Positions 48,101 through 55,547 of a stretch of DNA of 64,000 bases are shown in pieces; position 1 is the first letter of the stretch; each line of letters starts with the position of its first letter. Location: contig ONJC01000011.1 in the NCBI GenBank assembly GCA_900318035.1, positions 1 through 64,000 of the forward strand, in the 5' to 3' direction. The position numbers and the translations under genes were made by a program. This stretch comes from an uncultured Methanobrevibacter sp. Its GTDB lineage: Archaea; Methanobacteriota; Methanobacteria; Methanobacteriales; Methanobacteriaceae. Below the pieces are notes generated by a model. The model made no database searches, was not told where the DNA came from, and saw nothing but the letters and a program-made list of their open reading frames with translations.

Positions 48101-51090
48101 AAACTTCATTTGAAGTTACTCAAACCGGTACTAACTTCAACATAATTGCTAATTCCACTGCGATTACCTATGGTGATTCTGTTGAGATTACTCAAAACCT
48201 TCCTGGTGATGCAACTGGCAGGGTAACCTACAGATTTGCTAACGGCACTGTTATCAAGGTTGTTGGTGTCAAGGAATCATTCGTGTTGTCTGATTTGGAT
48301 GCTGGATCTTATGTGGTCTATGCTGATTACAGTGGTAGTGGCAAATATGCTCCTGCTTGTGACAGTGTGACAATAACTGTTTCTAAAGCAAATGTCACTG
48401 TGAGTGTTGAGGTTTTAGATAAGATTTATACTGCTGATGTTAATGGTAATGTCTTTGCCAATGTTGATGGCCAGTATAAAGTTGTCATAGGCAATTATGA
48501 ATCTTTAGTTATTGTTAAGAATGGTGTTGGTAGCTTTGATGTTGGAATATTGGATGTGGGCAAATATACTGCTTCCGTAAGCTTTGATGGTACTGATAAT
48601 TACAACTCTGCTAGTAATGAAACTACCTTTAAAGTTACTCGAACCGGTACTAACTTTAATATTATTCCTAATTCCACTGTGATTGTTTATGGTGGTTCTG
48701 TTGAGATTGCTCAGGGTCTTCCTGGTGATGCAACTGGTAGTGTGACCTACAGATTTGCTAACGGTACTGTTATCCGTGTTGTGGGTGTTAAGGAATCATT
48801 TGTATTGTCTGGTTTGGATGCTGGATCTTATGTGGTCTTTGCTGATTACAGCGGTGATGTCAATCATGTTTCTGCATCTGATAGTATAACATTAACTGTT
48901 GAAAAGGCCGTTAATAATGTTTTAGTTTATGCTTCTGATGTTGTTTATGGTGAAAACACTACAATTATTGTTAATGCTGATGTTGATGGTGAGTATGCTG
49001 TTGTTGTTGGTGATATGAGGTTAATTGTTGATGTTGTAAATGGTAGGGGTACTGTTGAGGCTGCTTTAAATGCAGGTAGTTATGACGTTGCTGTTGAGTA
49101 TGTAAATGATAATTATGTAAATAATGTAACTTCTACTCTGTTTACTGTTTCTAAAGCGGATATTGATTTGATGGTAATTGTCTTTGATGTGGTTTATCCT
49201 CAGGAAGTTAAAGGTGTTGTTTATTCTAGTGTGGATGGTGAGTTTAATTTAACAATCGGCAATTATTCAACTATTGTTGTTGTTAATAATTGTTTGTGTG
49301 AATTTAATGTTGGTGTTTTGGATGCCGGTGATTATTTGGTTAGTGTCAGTTATCCTGGTGATTTGAATCATAATTCTAATTCATCTTCATTTGATGTTAA
49401 TGTTGCTAAGTTCACTCCAACCATTGCTTTGAATGTTTCTGATATTGATTATGGTGATGTTGAAGTCATAACCATTACAAGTGATGTTTCAGGTACTGTA
49501 AATGTCACTGTTAACGGCATCACACAGACATTTGACTTAAATGCCACATTGAACTTATATAACTTGTCTGCCGGCTCATATCCTATAACTGTGGTCTTCA
49601 ATAGTAATGTAAACTATGAGAGTGTTAATGTGTCTGATGAGTTCATTGTATTTGGTTTAAATCCTATAATGGGTATTGATGCTGGTGATGTTGATGTGGG
49701 TGATGATGAGATTATCACTGTAACTTTGCCTGCTGATGCAACAGGTAATGTAACTGTCAGTGTTGATGGTAATAATTATACTGCATCAGTTAATAATGGA
49801 AAAGCAATAATATCTGTTCCGAATTTGGGAGTGGGAGATAAAAATGCAAATGTATACTATTCCGGTGATGAAAAATATTCTTCAATTGAAGGTTCTGTTT
49901 CATTTGCTGTAGATAAGCTTAAATCAAGTGTGTCTATTGATGTTCCTGTTGATGTTAAGGCTGGTGAATCTGCTGTTGTTAAAGTTGGCATTCCTGGTGC
50001 TTCAGGTAATGTCAGTGTTATTGTTGATGGTATTGAAACTGTTGTTCCTTTAGATGAGAACGGTACTGCTTCTGTTCTTATTTCTGCTGTTGAGGCTGGT
50101 AATCATGGTGTTGTAGTTGTCTATTCTGGTGATGAGACACATGCTCCGGTTCATGAGGCCTCCAGTTTCAAAGTTGATGAGGAGCCTGTAGTTGTTCCAA
50201 GGGCATCTGAATTTGGTGAAATTACTATTGGTGATGATCAGTCTGTTTCACTTGTGCTTAAAGATGAGGATGGAAATCCTATTGCTAATGCTCAAATCAT
50301 ATATGTCGTCAATGGTGAAACAGGTAATGTGACTTCTGATGGTGATGGTAAATTCACAATTGTGGGTGAAGACGGTGCAACAATAACTGTTAACTATGCG
50401 GGTAATGAGACCATTTTAGGTACAAACATGACCTTGAAACTGAGCAGTCCGGTTGTTCCTGTGGTTGTTAAAGTTGCAACACTCTTCAATATTTCAAACC
50501 GTGCAATAACAATCAACGGGTATGCTGTTGATGTTAATGCGGGTGAAGAGGGAATTTACTATGCTACAAGTTTGTTGGATGCAAATGGCAAACCGCTATC
50601 CAATGTTTACATTGAGTTTGCTGTAAACAACAAAATCTATAATAGGACAACCTATGAAAACGGCAGCTTCAAACCATATAGGCTCAATATGGTAAGAGCA
50701 GGTAGGTACACTATGGCGTTCAACTTTGCAGGAAATGACAATTATACAAATGCTTTTGCATGCGTATGTGTTGATTTGGATAAAAAACCGATTAAAATCA
50801 ATGCTCCTGCTAAATCCTACAAGGCAGCAACAAAAACCAAAAAATACCTTGTGACCCTTTCTACAATTGTGGGTTCATCTCATGACGGTAAGGCACATCT
50901 CAGGGCTGGTTTAAAAGTGGCTCTTAAGGTGAATGGTAAAACATATTCTGGTAAAATCAACAGCAATGGTAAAGTCGTTTTCAAAATAACCAACTTGAAC
51001 AAGAAGGGTAAATATGTTGCTAAGATTAGTTATGTCGGTGATAAGACATATGAGTCCGCAAGCAAAAAGGTAAAAATAACAGTTAAGTAA
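39124..51090 (+). CDS. giant adhesin-like surface protein
   Basis: A 3988-residue secreted protein. The N-terminal signal peptide (hydrophobic IMLVIAFVALICSVSFVSA) is cut after VSA. Residues 80-1880 form successive right-handed beta-helix blocks with GGAI/GGAxY and N-N-C-x-F repeats, each block ending near an N-W-[WF]-G-N landmark (about residues 586, 900, 1266, 1513). From about 1955, seven Ig-like modules of about 85 residues follow, then highly similar modules (about 2659-3420) in a mosaic order, further Ig-like modules, and a Lys-rich C-terminal domain also found in the next gene. Sequons N-x-S/T are abundant. There is no C-terminal membrane segment, so wall attachment probably uses the basic terminal domain. 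The start is ambiguous: GGGGGT lies inside the first codons. Confidence 0.9.
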   Translation: MGVKLIKNYKIMLVIAFVALICSVSFVSANEMDNATNLENNELSLDESDFQVDALSTVNDDSSINDNYNSSSEDDSKLGSSGGEEVLNARAGEKTIDDLKKEVENTPDGGTLVLNSDYGPDKTLYDDPVSIEKSITIDGKNHRIRGIAFSVKTDAINVILKNMRFADETTPLIYVEFEIRGKFVLDGCVFDNCKSKTSGPIQAYGGYVGFIEIRNCAFNKCVADPALSSGSAQWYNLMAQWAAQSRAYRMEGGALVISAENAIIENCNFTNCKSGEGGAIWIGGVNNIIQNCNFDSNHAVAVFETDARGVGGAMYVVGGLEILNCTFKRNTGSSVGGGAIWAEDYHHDDKSSLKIKDCTFIANYLTEDYDYLKAWSSFFEGGSIETRYYNTEISNCYFEGTPEDISRKGGAIRVYNTKSVDWLDFSETTFTITGCTFKNLKADYGGALYLSPQTKGTVKNCSFIQNTANKRGGAIYLDSNGVLVDDCVFNSNSAEDDGGAIYVEARHNSIKNSVFVNNKAKDEGGAFYINARNTSIAFSAFFSNSAKKGQDIYCDSSSCELYNSIILGNSPKEAIYSANQFSAARNWWGNVESNRNVQPDVDKKVNLDNNWFYLKENVKYDHTGSLPSAVVETSIWSNKFNYEVTNYKKFLLDMKFTNTASNQNTMILGGVSDFIIPLTTTNTAVTLSKDKWSHKINLKYDTPIYNRSFSHLKHDIDNSGSVLNLTSDFEYLDVCDKTLINGIFFNKELVIDGNGHTIDGKNTASLFEGGYGKDLTLKNINFVNIKNIYKANGNLYIENCTFNNCGNGLELLRITAGVISIKNSKFYNCSSDSSMFIFDSYGGPVISIVGCEFIGNNANYIIDGHRCVSLNFVQNIYLNNSIADFYKFKMGDPSNASYDYNWFGNTIYNYSVKPDFNVDLGNWMVLDIVDGVSTFGTKFVYLKSYNATSQVLENDTYLDIGFNVSSLGGVVGYVDVISGVGAMNYDFDSQDVVTLSHRSNNFLFSIINYLPGSFTDLQYQINSAGSVLNLTCNYEYMPVCDFKIKHISIDKPLILNGNGFTIDANGMVAIARITAGNVQILNATFINSYSSHNAAIEIYADNVLINSTFINNTLSSKSISGAAIKIGSSNNVVIHSTFIKNNNLLGYGGAISIDQSNNVVIDSIFVNNTAILGGAIYSEWSDVSISGVFANNSAKNGAAIYISARSDKLNRIYKSLFISNRGIDSVINVAGNPKVHAADVHHSIFLDNNCLYDIASSNNDIVYADYNWFGNTNENYNVKPNVASSVNLNRWLFLDVNANSTLLKMDESAVINLSLNKAYDRTDKKIYDVGTNLPEVCFDVSSVNNAAIMDKLELVDGNGHASYVPVDVGMGSVDFKYYSFNKTVTFNVVTVPEDSFTKLQEIINNASVYDSIVLNRSYKYYPNFDSNLKNGIVINKELTLNGNGHVIDGANQARLFNITKPSIQLDNLILVNANSDNGSAIYSIRPGSKLFNSIVLNSTGSVIYSTNEFSVDNCWFGNTVDDYDVAPNVGGDVKLNNWLFLTVDVSKFDLFVGESAVVTLNLTNLYDTNGADTTWTNIIPFAFDLSYLGGDVNVSEAELVDGISKFEFRGYDFESGYLIASYYDVNEELFFNVSCDEDSFTALQKLIDNANGKVVLQHDYKYYDYDEKLKSGILIKKSHIEIDGDGHVIDASNKAGVFNITGEYVAIYDVSIVNSKNTVSVDGGYAAFDNVSFINNTDVISVVDGTVEIVGCYFLNNSNVVDLKSAYDVFISDSTFINNTDIINAFYSTLTVENTSFKGNDVGTYCVSLIDSNAKIHSSKFNEVNLINPIFVSIDSELYLSKNTLSKSQYIDNEGTITSKTRIVIPGEKYYDLLIYDDLTLNATVHDDNGNIIKGNDLEFNINPTIDYNESSQGTVWILDVYCYPCGEHEVNASVIDSLSDYSSDSVLLDVSKFSSSVDFVSLDNITCGEVLNVKVECINFTGAVIEITDDSGEVIFRQTGDMTEINVESLDAGVYTLTYTNVGDDEYESCSVIATFEVYKIGSDVLIVDKVDSIYALNDYRINFTVSNRTNVTAKIVDLKNGEVVLNRTVDGDCLYVNLLAGSYNLTVTNVGDNNHETSSDSMVFDVLKVKSSVKVDDVTDYFYDDVLITYEVVNASDVHVVIRDLATGDVKYNFTSTNTSISDLYFDSGRYNITLSVEESDTTSYSSDSKVFNVLKIGSSIVVEGLDDYVYGDDVEVDVVVDNRTTVVVEIRDKTGKIVSNELIEGDYLPMPDLSAGEYVLFASNLANDNVAGSNYTKAFTISKANSIIDIIYFNDTVPWGYYFDVEFDGDNLTDVYVIVRDSNGNEISGGNLTNDYGYFLYMLGNLPLGDYSIEIINPGDENITGCSVSMNFTIFKGNSTVDIDNISSVYVGDDVLIEYYVFVPGIIDVVVRDSLGNIVYHEDDANIFNVTVSGLPAGYYTVNVTNLETENVFGNYSVSNFTVFKYDSETILYDVSDVVYGDNVLIGFEVENPTVVNVRITDARGNVVYDENETDYGVFITDLDAGDYVVSVTNIESPAVIGSSDSKSFRVLKASIVLTVSVDDSVYGELSVVNVASNVDGAYIVDIGDEELFVNVVNGRGMETIALDAGDYTAKIDFTNDNYDISTIDDSFTVFKADVAVSVEVLDKVYTADVNGIVFASVDGEYKVSIGNFVASVTVKDGVGSFNVGILGVGNYTASVSFDGTNNYNSANNETTFEVTQTGTNFNIIASSTVITYGGAVEIAQSLPGDATGSVTYSFANGTVIQVVGVKESFVLSGLDAGSYVVYADYSGDSNYAPSKDSVTIVVNNAINNVLVYSSDVVYGKNATIIVNADVDGEYTVVVGDRRLIVDVVNGKGDVGVALNAGRYDIAVEYVNDNYVNNVISVPFTVSKADIALTVEVLDKVYTADVNGNVFASVDGEYKVVIGNYETPVIVKNGVGSFDVGILNAGSYDAYLIFLGDDNHNSAINKTSFEVTQTGTNFNIIANSTAITYGDSVEITQNLPGDATGRVTYRFANGTVIKVVGVKESFVLSDLDAGSYVVYADYSGSGKYAPACDSVTITVSKANVTVSVEVLDKIYTADVNGNVFANVDGQYKVVIGNYESLVIVKNGVGSFDVGILDVGKYTASVSFDGTDNYNSASNETTFKVTRTGTNFNIIPNSTVIVYGGSVEIAQGLPGDATGSVTYRFANGTVIRVVGVKESFVLSGLDAGSYVVFADYSGDVNHVSASDSITLTVEKAVNNVLVYASDVVYGENTTIIVNADVDGEYAVVVGDMRLIVDVVNGRGTVEAALNAGSYDVAVEYVNDNYVNNVTSTLFTVSKADIDLMVIVFDVVYPQEVKGVVYSSVDGEFNLTIGNYSTIVVVNNCLCEFNVGVLDAGDYLVSVSYPGDLNHNSNSSSFDVNVAKFTPTIALNVSDIDYGDVEVITITSDVSGTVNVTVNGITQTFDLNATLNLYNLSAGSYPITVVFNSNVNYESVNVSDEFIVFGLNPIMGIDAGDVDVGDDEIITVTLPADATGNVTVSVDGNNYTASVNNGKAIISVPNLGVGDKNANVYYSGDEKYSSIEGSVSFAVDKLKSSVSIDVPVDVKAGESAVVKVGIPGASGNVSVIVDGIETVVPLDENGTASVLISAVEAGNHGVVVVYSGDETHAPVHEASSFKVDEEPVVVPRASEFGEITIGDDQSVSLVLKDEDGNPIANAQIIYVVNGETGNVTSDGDGKFTIVGEDGATITVNYAGNETILGTNMTLKLSSPVVPVVVKVATLFNISNRAITINGYAVDVNAGEEGIYYATSLLDANGKPLSNVYIEFAVNNKIYNRTTYENGSFKPYRLNMVRAGRYTMAFNFAGNDNYTNAFACVCVDLDKKPIKINAPAKSYKAATKTKKYLVTLSTIVGSSHDGKAHLRAGLKVALKVNGKTYSGKINSNGKVVFKITNLNKKGKYVAKISYVGDKTYESASKKVKITVK
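47099..49400 (+). repeat. mosaic of near-identical adhesin modules
   Basis: Three module types of about 240-280 nt recur: A (DKVYTADVNG), B (TGTNFNII...FANGTVI...VVGVKESFVLS), and C (NNVLVY-SDVVYG). The order is A-B-C-A-B-A-B-C-A. B begins near 47341, 48111 and 48631; C near 47621 and 48901; A near 47099, 47861, 48381 and a divergent copy near 49150. The DNA copies are very similar, so they can recombine. Confidence 0.85.
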
Positions 51091-51137
51091 AAGTGGGATA
51101 TCATAATTTTTTCTCACTTATTTTTTTTCTTTTTTTA
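51091..51137 (+). terminator. giant adhesin terminator
   Basis: AAGTGGGA pairs with TCTCACTT (8 bp, one G-U) directly after the stop, followed by runs of eight and seven T. Confidence 0.6.
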
Positions 51138-51755
51138 AATTCAAAATCATAAATTAATGATATGAACTCTTTTTAAAACGAATTTACATTGAGTAATGTA
51201 TATGTATTTTTCTATATTATTATCAAATTAAAGTATCATTGATAATTTAAAAAATAGAGTAAAGTAAAGCAACTAAATCATCAAAATATTGGTTTAAATT
51301 AACCATAAAATCAGTTAAAATACATGTAACAATCTTACACTAAATGGAATTGTAAAATACATTTCAACCAATCAACATAAAATTTCAGTGTAATTGTATG
51401 TAAATAAGAAAAAATTGGCATTTGTATTCAGAAATTAGTGCTAAAATGAACAAATTTTTAAATTTGGTAGATTTCTGCATAAATCATATGGTTTTAAATT
51501 AAACCTTTTGTGGAAATTTAAGCATATTCGATGGAAATAATGCAAATTTAATTTTACATGAATATAATTCATTTTTATAATAATTATTTTATATTTGTTC
51601 AATATCTATTCAAAAATAATTAATTAAATTGAAAAGTTTATTTAAATAAATTTTTATAGTGAATTTTTTAAAAATTAATCTTATTTTTTTTTAAATAATC
51701 TAAATTTTTCAATTTTTATTCAAAATTTAATGTATTTTTTTAAAAAATATAGGCA

Positions 51756-51764
51756 TATTTATAT
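51756..51764 (+). promoter_or_regulatory. TATA box of the small adhesin
   Basis: ATTTATATG, about 62-70 nt before the ATG; transcription is expected near 51787. A strong ribosome site (AAAGGAGGA) precedes the ATG. Confidence 0.55.
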
Positions 51765-51825
51765 GTAATAAAATTATAACATTACATGTTGAAATTTTTT
51801 AATATAGTTTAAAAGGAGGAAAAAA

Positions 51826-52914
51826 ATGAATATTCAAAAGAGTTTATTATTAATTTCAATGGTTTTCATTTCCTTGCTTGCGATTAGTGCGGTAAGTGCT
51901 GAAAACAATGTTTCAGATATTGCTGCAATTTCTGATGCGGATGATTCATCTGATGTCTTATCTGTAGATGAAAATGCAGATCAAGTAAGTGTTGTTGATG
52001 TAGAAAAAGAAAATGTAATTAAAGAAGCGGCTGCTGATTCCGATGAGCTTGCTGTTCCTGAAGAATCTGAAGAACTTGGTTTCAGTTTCGGTAATGGTAC
52101 TACATTCAATTTCGGTGAGGGTACTGGATTCAGTTTCGGTAATGGTACATTTGATTTCAAAAACATTACATTTAGTGATGGTAATGGAACAAATTTTAAC
52201 TTTGGAGATTTATTAAACGGTACTTTCACTTTTGGTAATGGAACTCAATTCAATTTCTCATCTTTAGGAAATGGTACTATAGGTTTTAACGGAACAAACT
52301 TTAATATCTCAAGTTTAACCAATGGTACTGGTTTTGATATCTCCAGTATTATGAACATGTTTGGTGGAAACAAATTATCTGCAAATGCTACTGACATAAC
52401 TGAAGTTTATTCCGGTCCGGTTACATTTAAAGCAACCATTCTCGAATCAGATAAACCAGTAGAATCTGGAAAAGATGTCATATTTACAATTGACAATAAA
52501 GATTATATTGCAAGAACAGATGCCAACGGTACTGCATCTTTAGAAATAAATTTAGCAGCCGGAGAGCATTATATCTTCACTCAATATAACAATGAGGCTT
52601 TAGCTAAAAATATAATTACCATTAAAAAAGCAACTTCCAAAATAACTGCTAAAGCAAAATCCTACAAGGCTAGTGCTAAAACTAAAAAATATGTCATCAC
52701 CTTGAAAAACAAAAAAGGAAAAGCAATTAAAAAAGCTAAACTTACCTTAAAAGTTAATGGTAAAACCTATAAGGCTACTACTGCTTCCAATGGTAAAGCT
52801 ATATTTAAAATAACCAAATTAACTAAAAAAGGTAAATTCACTGCAAAAATTAAATTTGCCGGAAACGGTTATTACAAAGCATCCAGTGCAAGTAAAAAAA
52901 TAACTATCAAATAA
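51826..52914 (+). CDS. small adhesin-like surface protein with GNGT repeats
   Basis: A 362-residue secreted protein. The signal peptide (LLLISMVFISLLAISAVSA) is followed by an acidic stretch (25-80), a low-complexity block (about 84-180) of F-x-F-G-N-G-T type repeats rich in N-G-T sequons, an Ig-like domain (about 190-270), and a Lys-rich C-terminal domain (about 278-362: KSYKA-x-x-KTKKY, LKVNGKTY, SNGKA-x-FKIT-x-L-x-KKGK) that closely matches the end of the giant adhesin. No membrane anchor at the C-terminus. Probably a wall-bound companion of the large adhesin. Confidence 0.85.
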   Translation: MNIQKSLLLISMVFISLLAISAVSAENNVSDIAAISDADDSSDVLSVDENADQVSVVDVEKENVIKEAAADSDELAVPEESEELGFSFGNGTTFNFGEGTGFSFGNGTFDFKNITFSDGNGTNFNFGDLLNGTFTFGNGTQFNFSSLGNGTIGFNGTNFNISSLTNGTGFDISSIMNMFGGNKLSANATDITEVYSGPVTFKATILESDKPVESGKDVIFTIDNKDYIARTDANGTASLEINLAAGEHYIFTQYNNEALAKNIITIKKATSKITAKAKSYKASAKTKKYVITLKNKKGKAIKKAKLTLKVNGKTYKATTASNGKAIFKITKLTKKGKFTAKIKFAGNGYYKASSASKKITIK

Positions 52915-52945
52915 TCATTTTTAGTTATTTTTTCTTTTTTTTCTT
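52895..52945 (+). terminator. small adhesin terminator
   Basis: A 12-bp stem (AAAAAATAACTA / TAGTTATTTTTT) with a 15-nt loop that holds the TAA stop, followed by T-rich runs. Confidence 0.6.
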
Positions 52946-53164
52946 TTTTTAACTCAATCTCCTTGAACCATTTCAGTTCCAGGCAAAATATTAAATCATG
53001 GTTAGTTGCCAAACTTTTGTTATAACTCAAATAACTTCTCCAACACTCGAAAACTTTTATAATATATTAGTATAAAAATATACTTGCTGTTATATTTAAA
53101 AAACTAGTATTGAAGGGATTGCTATTTTTTTCAGCGTGTACTTAACTTAAAAAGAGTGTTTTAA

Positions 53165-54319
53165 ATGAATCATGATTTAATTATCGCAAGATATGGTGAA
53201 ATTGGACTTAAAAGTCCTAAAATAAGGTCACGCTTTGAAAGAAAGCTAGTTAAAAATATTAAAGCTACTTTTGAATGCGATGTAAACAGAAATCAGGGAA
53301 GAATATACATCTTTCCAAGGGATTTTGATGAAGGAATCGAAAAGCTGAACAGAGTATTTGGTGTTGTATCTTACTCGCCGGCCACTTCTACAAATACGGA
53401 TTATGCCGATATTGATGAAACATTAACCAGATACGCAAGTGATTTGGTAGATGAAGGCATTTTGGATGAAAACACCAAATTTGCCATTAAATGCCGTCGT
53501 GTAGGAACACATGATTTCACATCACAGGAAATGGCGGCCCATTGCGGGGGCGTAGTTAGAAATGTTGTCATGGCACCGGTTGACCTGACAAATCCCGACT
53601 TGACAATATTCGTTGAAATCAGGGAAAATGATGCCTATATCTATCATGAAAAAATCAGGGGTCCCGGTGGATTGCCGTTGGGAACACAGGGCAAGGTCAT
53701 TGTCTTGCTTTCAAGTGGCATTGACTCTCCTGTTGCGGCTTACATGATGATGAAGAGGGGTTGTGAGGTTGTGGCTCTTCACTGCAATAATAATCCTTTT
53801 TCAGGCCCTAAAGTTACAGAAAACTTTAATTTATTGGTTGATCGGCTGAATATTTATGCAAGGGGTGTGCCTATTAAGAAACGCATAATTGACTATGGCG
53901 AATACTTATCAGTTGCTAAGGAGAAGGCACCTGAAAAAATGACCTGTGTTTTATGCAAGTCTGGAATGTATAGGATTGCTGAAAAGTTAGCTGTTAAATT
54001 GGGGGCAGATGCGATTGTTGATGGAAGCAGCGTAGGACAGGTTGCCTCACAGACTTTATCCAACATATTAGCTACCAGATATGGTGTTGAAGTACCGATT
54101 TTGTCTCCGTTAATTGGTTTGGATAAGGAAGAAATTACTGCCATTGCTAAAGAGATTGGTACTTTTGAAATCTCCAAAATAGATGATGGAGGATGCAGTG
54201 CAGTTCCGAGATATCCTGAAACACATGCTGATTTGGAACGTGTCAAAAAAGCCTGTGAAGATATGGGCCAGGATGTTGAAGTCCAAAAGGCTTTTGAAAA
54301 TATCCGAAAACTCGATTGA
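53165..54319 (+). CDS. thiI: tRNA 4-thiouridine synthase ThiI, archaeal short form
   Basis: A 384-residue protein: ferredoxin-like and THUMP domains (1-165; EIGLKSPKIRSRFERKLVKNI, CRRVGTHDFTSQEMA) and a PP-loop ATPase domain (LLSSGIDSPVAAYMMMKRG). The bacterial rhodanese domain is absent. A CVLC pair (MTCVLCKSGMYRIAE) and a further cysteine (GGCSAVPRYPETHA) in the PP-loop domain fit the methanogen ThiI that uses a C-x-x-C motif for sulfur handling. It makes s4U8 in tRNA. It is a single-gene unit with its own terminator. Confidence 0.92.
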   Translation: MNHDLIIARYGEIGLKSPKIRSRFERKLVKNIKATFECDVNRNQGRIYIFPRDFDEGIEKLNRVFGVVSYSPATSTNTDYADIDETLTRYASDLVDEGILDENTKFAIKCRRVGTHDFTSQEMAAHCGGVVRNVVMAPVDLTNPDLTIFVEIRENDAYIYHEKIRGPGGLPLGTQGKVIVLLSSGIDSPVAAYMMMKRGCEVVALHCNNNPFSGPKVTENFNLLVDRLNIYARGVPIKKRIIDYGEYLSVAKEKAPEKMTCVLCKSGMYRIAEKLAVKLGADAIVDGSSVGQVASQTLSNILATRYGVEVPILSPLIGLDKEEITAIAKEIGTFEISKIDDGGCSAVPRYPETHADLERVKKACEDMGQDVEVQKAFENIRKLD

Positions 54320-54348
54320 GTTTTCACTTTTTTACTTATTTTTTTTTA
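54306..54348 (+). terminator. thiI stop-spanning hairpin and T runs
   Basis: GAAAACTC/GAGTTTTC, a perfect 8-bp stem with GATT loop spanning the TGA stop, followed by runs of six and nine T. Confidence 0.65.
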
Positions 54349-54442
54349 AAATAACCTCGTTAAACATAATAATTAAATAGTATACATCTCAAAAATAATA
54401 TATGTCTAGTAAATAATTAATTTACTAATCGAGGTATTTAAA

Positions 54443-55486
54443 ATGAAAACTACTGTTAGTGTAATTAAAGCTGATATTGGAAGTGTGTCCGGACACTGTG
54501 TCGCACACCCTGAATTAATGGATATTTGTGATGAAGTTTTAAATGAAGCTTTAGAAGCAGGTATCTTAAAAGATTACTATATCTCCCGTTGTGGAGACGA
54601 CATAGATTTAATCATGACTCACGACAAAGGTGTAGAAAACGAAGAAGTTCACAAAACTGCATATGATGCATTCATGAAAGCTACTGAAAGAGCACGTGAA
54701 TTAAAATTATACGGTGCAGGTCAAGACTTATTGTCTGATACATTCTCTGGAAACATCAAAGGTATGGGTCCTGGTGTAGCAGAAATGGAATTCGAAGAAA
54801 GACCATCTGACCCTGTTTTGGTATTCTGCTGTGACAAAACTGAACCTGGTGCATTCAACTTGCCAGTATTCAGAATGTTTGCAGACCCATTCAACACTGC
54901 AGGTCTTGTAATCGACCCATCATTACACGACGGATTCAAATTTGAAGTATTTGATGTAATTGAACACAGAAAAGTTGTCTTAAACTGTCCTGAAGAAATG
55001 TACGACTTGCTTGCATTAATCGGTTCCACCGTAAGTACTGAAAGATTAAACTTAATGGCTGGTGAATATGTCGGTAAAGACGACCCAGTATGTATCGTAA
55101 GAGCACAATCTGGTTTCCCTGCTAACGGTGAATGTGTAGATCCATTTGCATTCCCACACATGGTAAGTGGATGGATGAGAGGATCCCACAATGGTCCAAT
55201 GATGCCTGTTGGTGAAGCAGAAGCAAACCCAATCAGATTCGACGGACCACCTAGAGTAGTAGGTTTAGGTTTCCAAGTTGCTAACGGTGAATTAATCGGA
55301 CCAATCGATTTATTCGATGACCCTGCATTTGACCCAACCCGTGAACAAGCTGCTAAAATCGCAACTTACATCAGAAGACACGGTCCATTCGAACCTCACA
55401 GATTACCTGCTGAAGAAATGGAATACACCTCACTTCCGGGTGTAATGGAAAAATTAGAATCCAGATTTGAAGATATGGATGATTAG
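54443..55486 (+). CDS. fbp: fructose-1,6-bisphosphate aldolase/phosphatase
   Basis: A 347-residue archaeal type V FBPase, a bifunctional gluconeogenic enzyme that condenses triose phosphates and dephosphorylates the product. The N-terminal metal ligands (KADIGSVSGHCVAHP), the YISRCGDDIDLIMTH segment, the GAGQDLLSDTFSGNIKGMGPG loop and DPAFDPTREQA are family marks. GAGGT precedes the ATG. Codon use looks like that of a highly expressed gene. It is a single-gene unit. Confidence 0.96.
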   Translation: MKTTVSVIKADIGSVSGHCVAHPELMDICDEVLNEALEAGILKDYYISRCGDDIDLIMTHDKGVENEEVHKTAYDAFMKATERARELKLYGAGQDLLSDTFSGNIKGMGPGVAEMEFEERPSDPVLVFCCDKTEPGAFNLPVFRMFADPFNTAGLVIDPSLHDGFKFEVFDVIEHRKVVLNCPEEMYDLLALIGSTVSTERLNLMAGEYVGKDDPVCIVRAQSGFPANGECVDPFAFPHMVSGWMRGSHNGPMMPVGEAEANPIRFDGPPRVVGLGFQVANGELIGPIDLFDDPAFDPTREQAAKIATYIRRHGPFEPHRLPAEEMEYTSLPGVMEKLESRFEDMDD

Positions 55487-55491
55487 ATTTA

Positions 55492-55530
55492 AAGAGATTT
55501 TCAATCTCTTCTTTTTTTACTTTTTTTTAA
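55492..55530 (+). terminator. fbp terminator hairpin and T runs
   Basis: AAGAGATT/AATCTCTT, an 8-bp stem with TTC loop, six nt after the stop, followed by T7 and T8 runs. Confidence 0.7.
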
Positions 55531-55547
55531 CATCATTTAACTGATAT

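Larger units (their letters stand above)
51091..51825. other. 735-base AT-rich noncoding gap between adhesin genes
   Basis: After the terminator I see no open frame, tRNA or repeat array here. There is a 14-bp AT palindrome (TTTATTTAAATAAA, 51637-51650), a small GGTT/AACC repeat near 51291, and the promoter of the small adhesin at the end. Composition is the most AT-rich of the window. Confidence 0.6.

Noticed and set aside
51091..51825. Hidden gene in the 735-base gap
   Set aside because: No open frame longer than trivial size, no tRNA-like fold, and extreme AT content; only promoter and terminator signals are seen.
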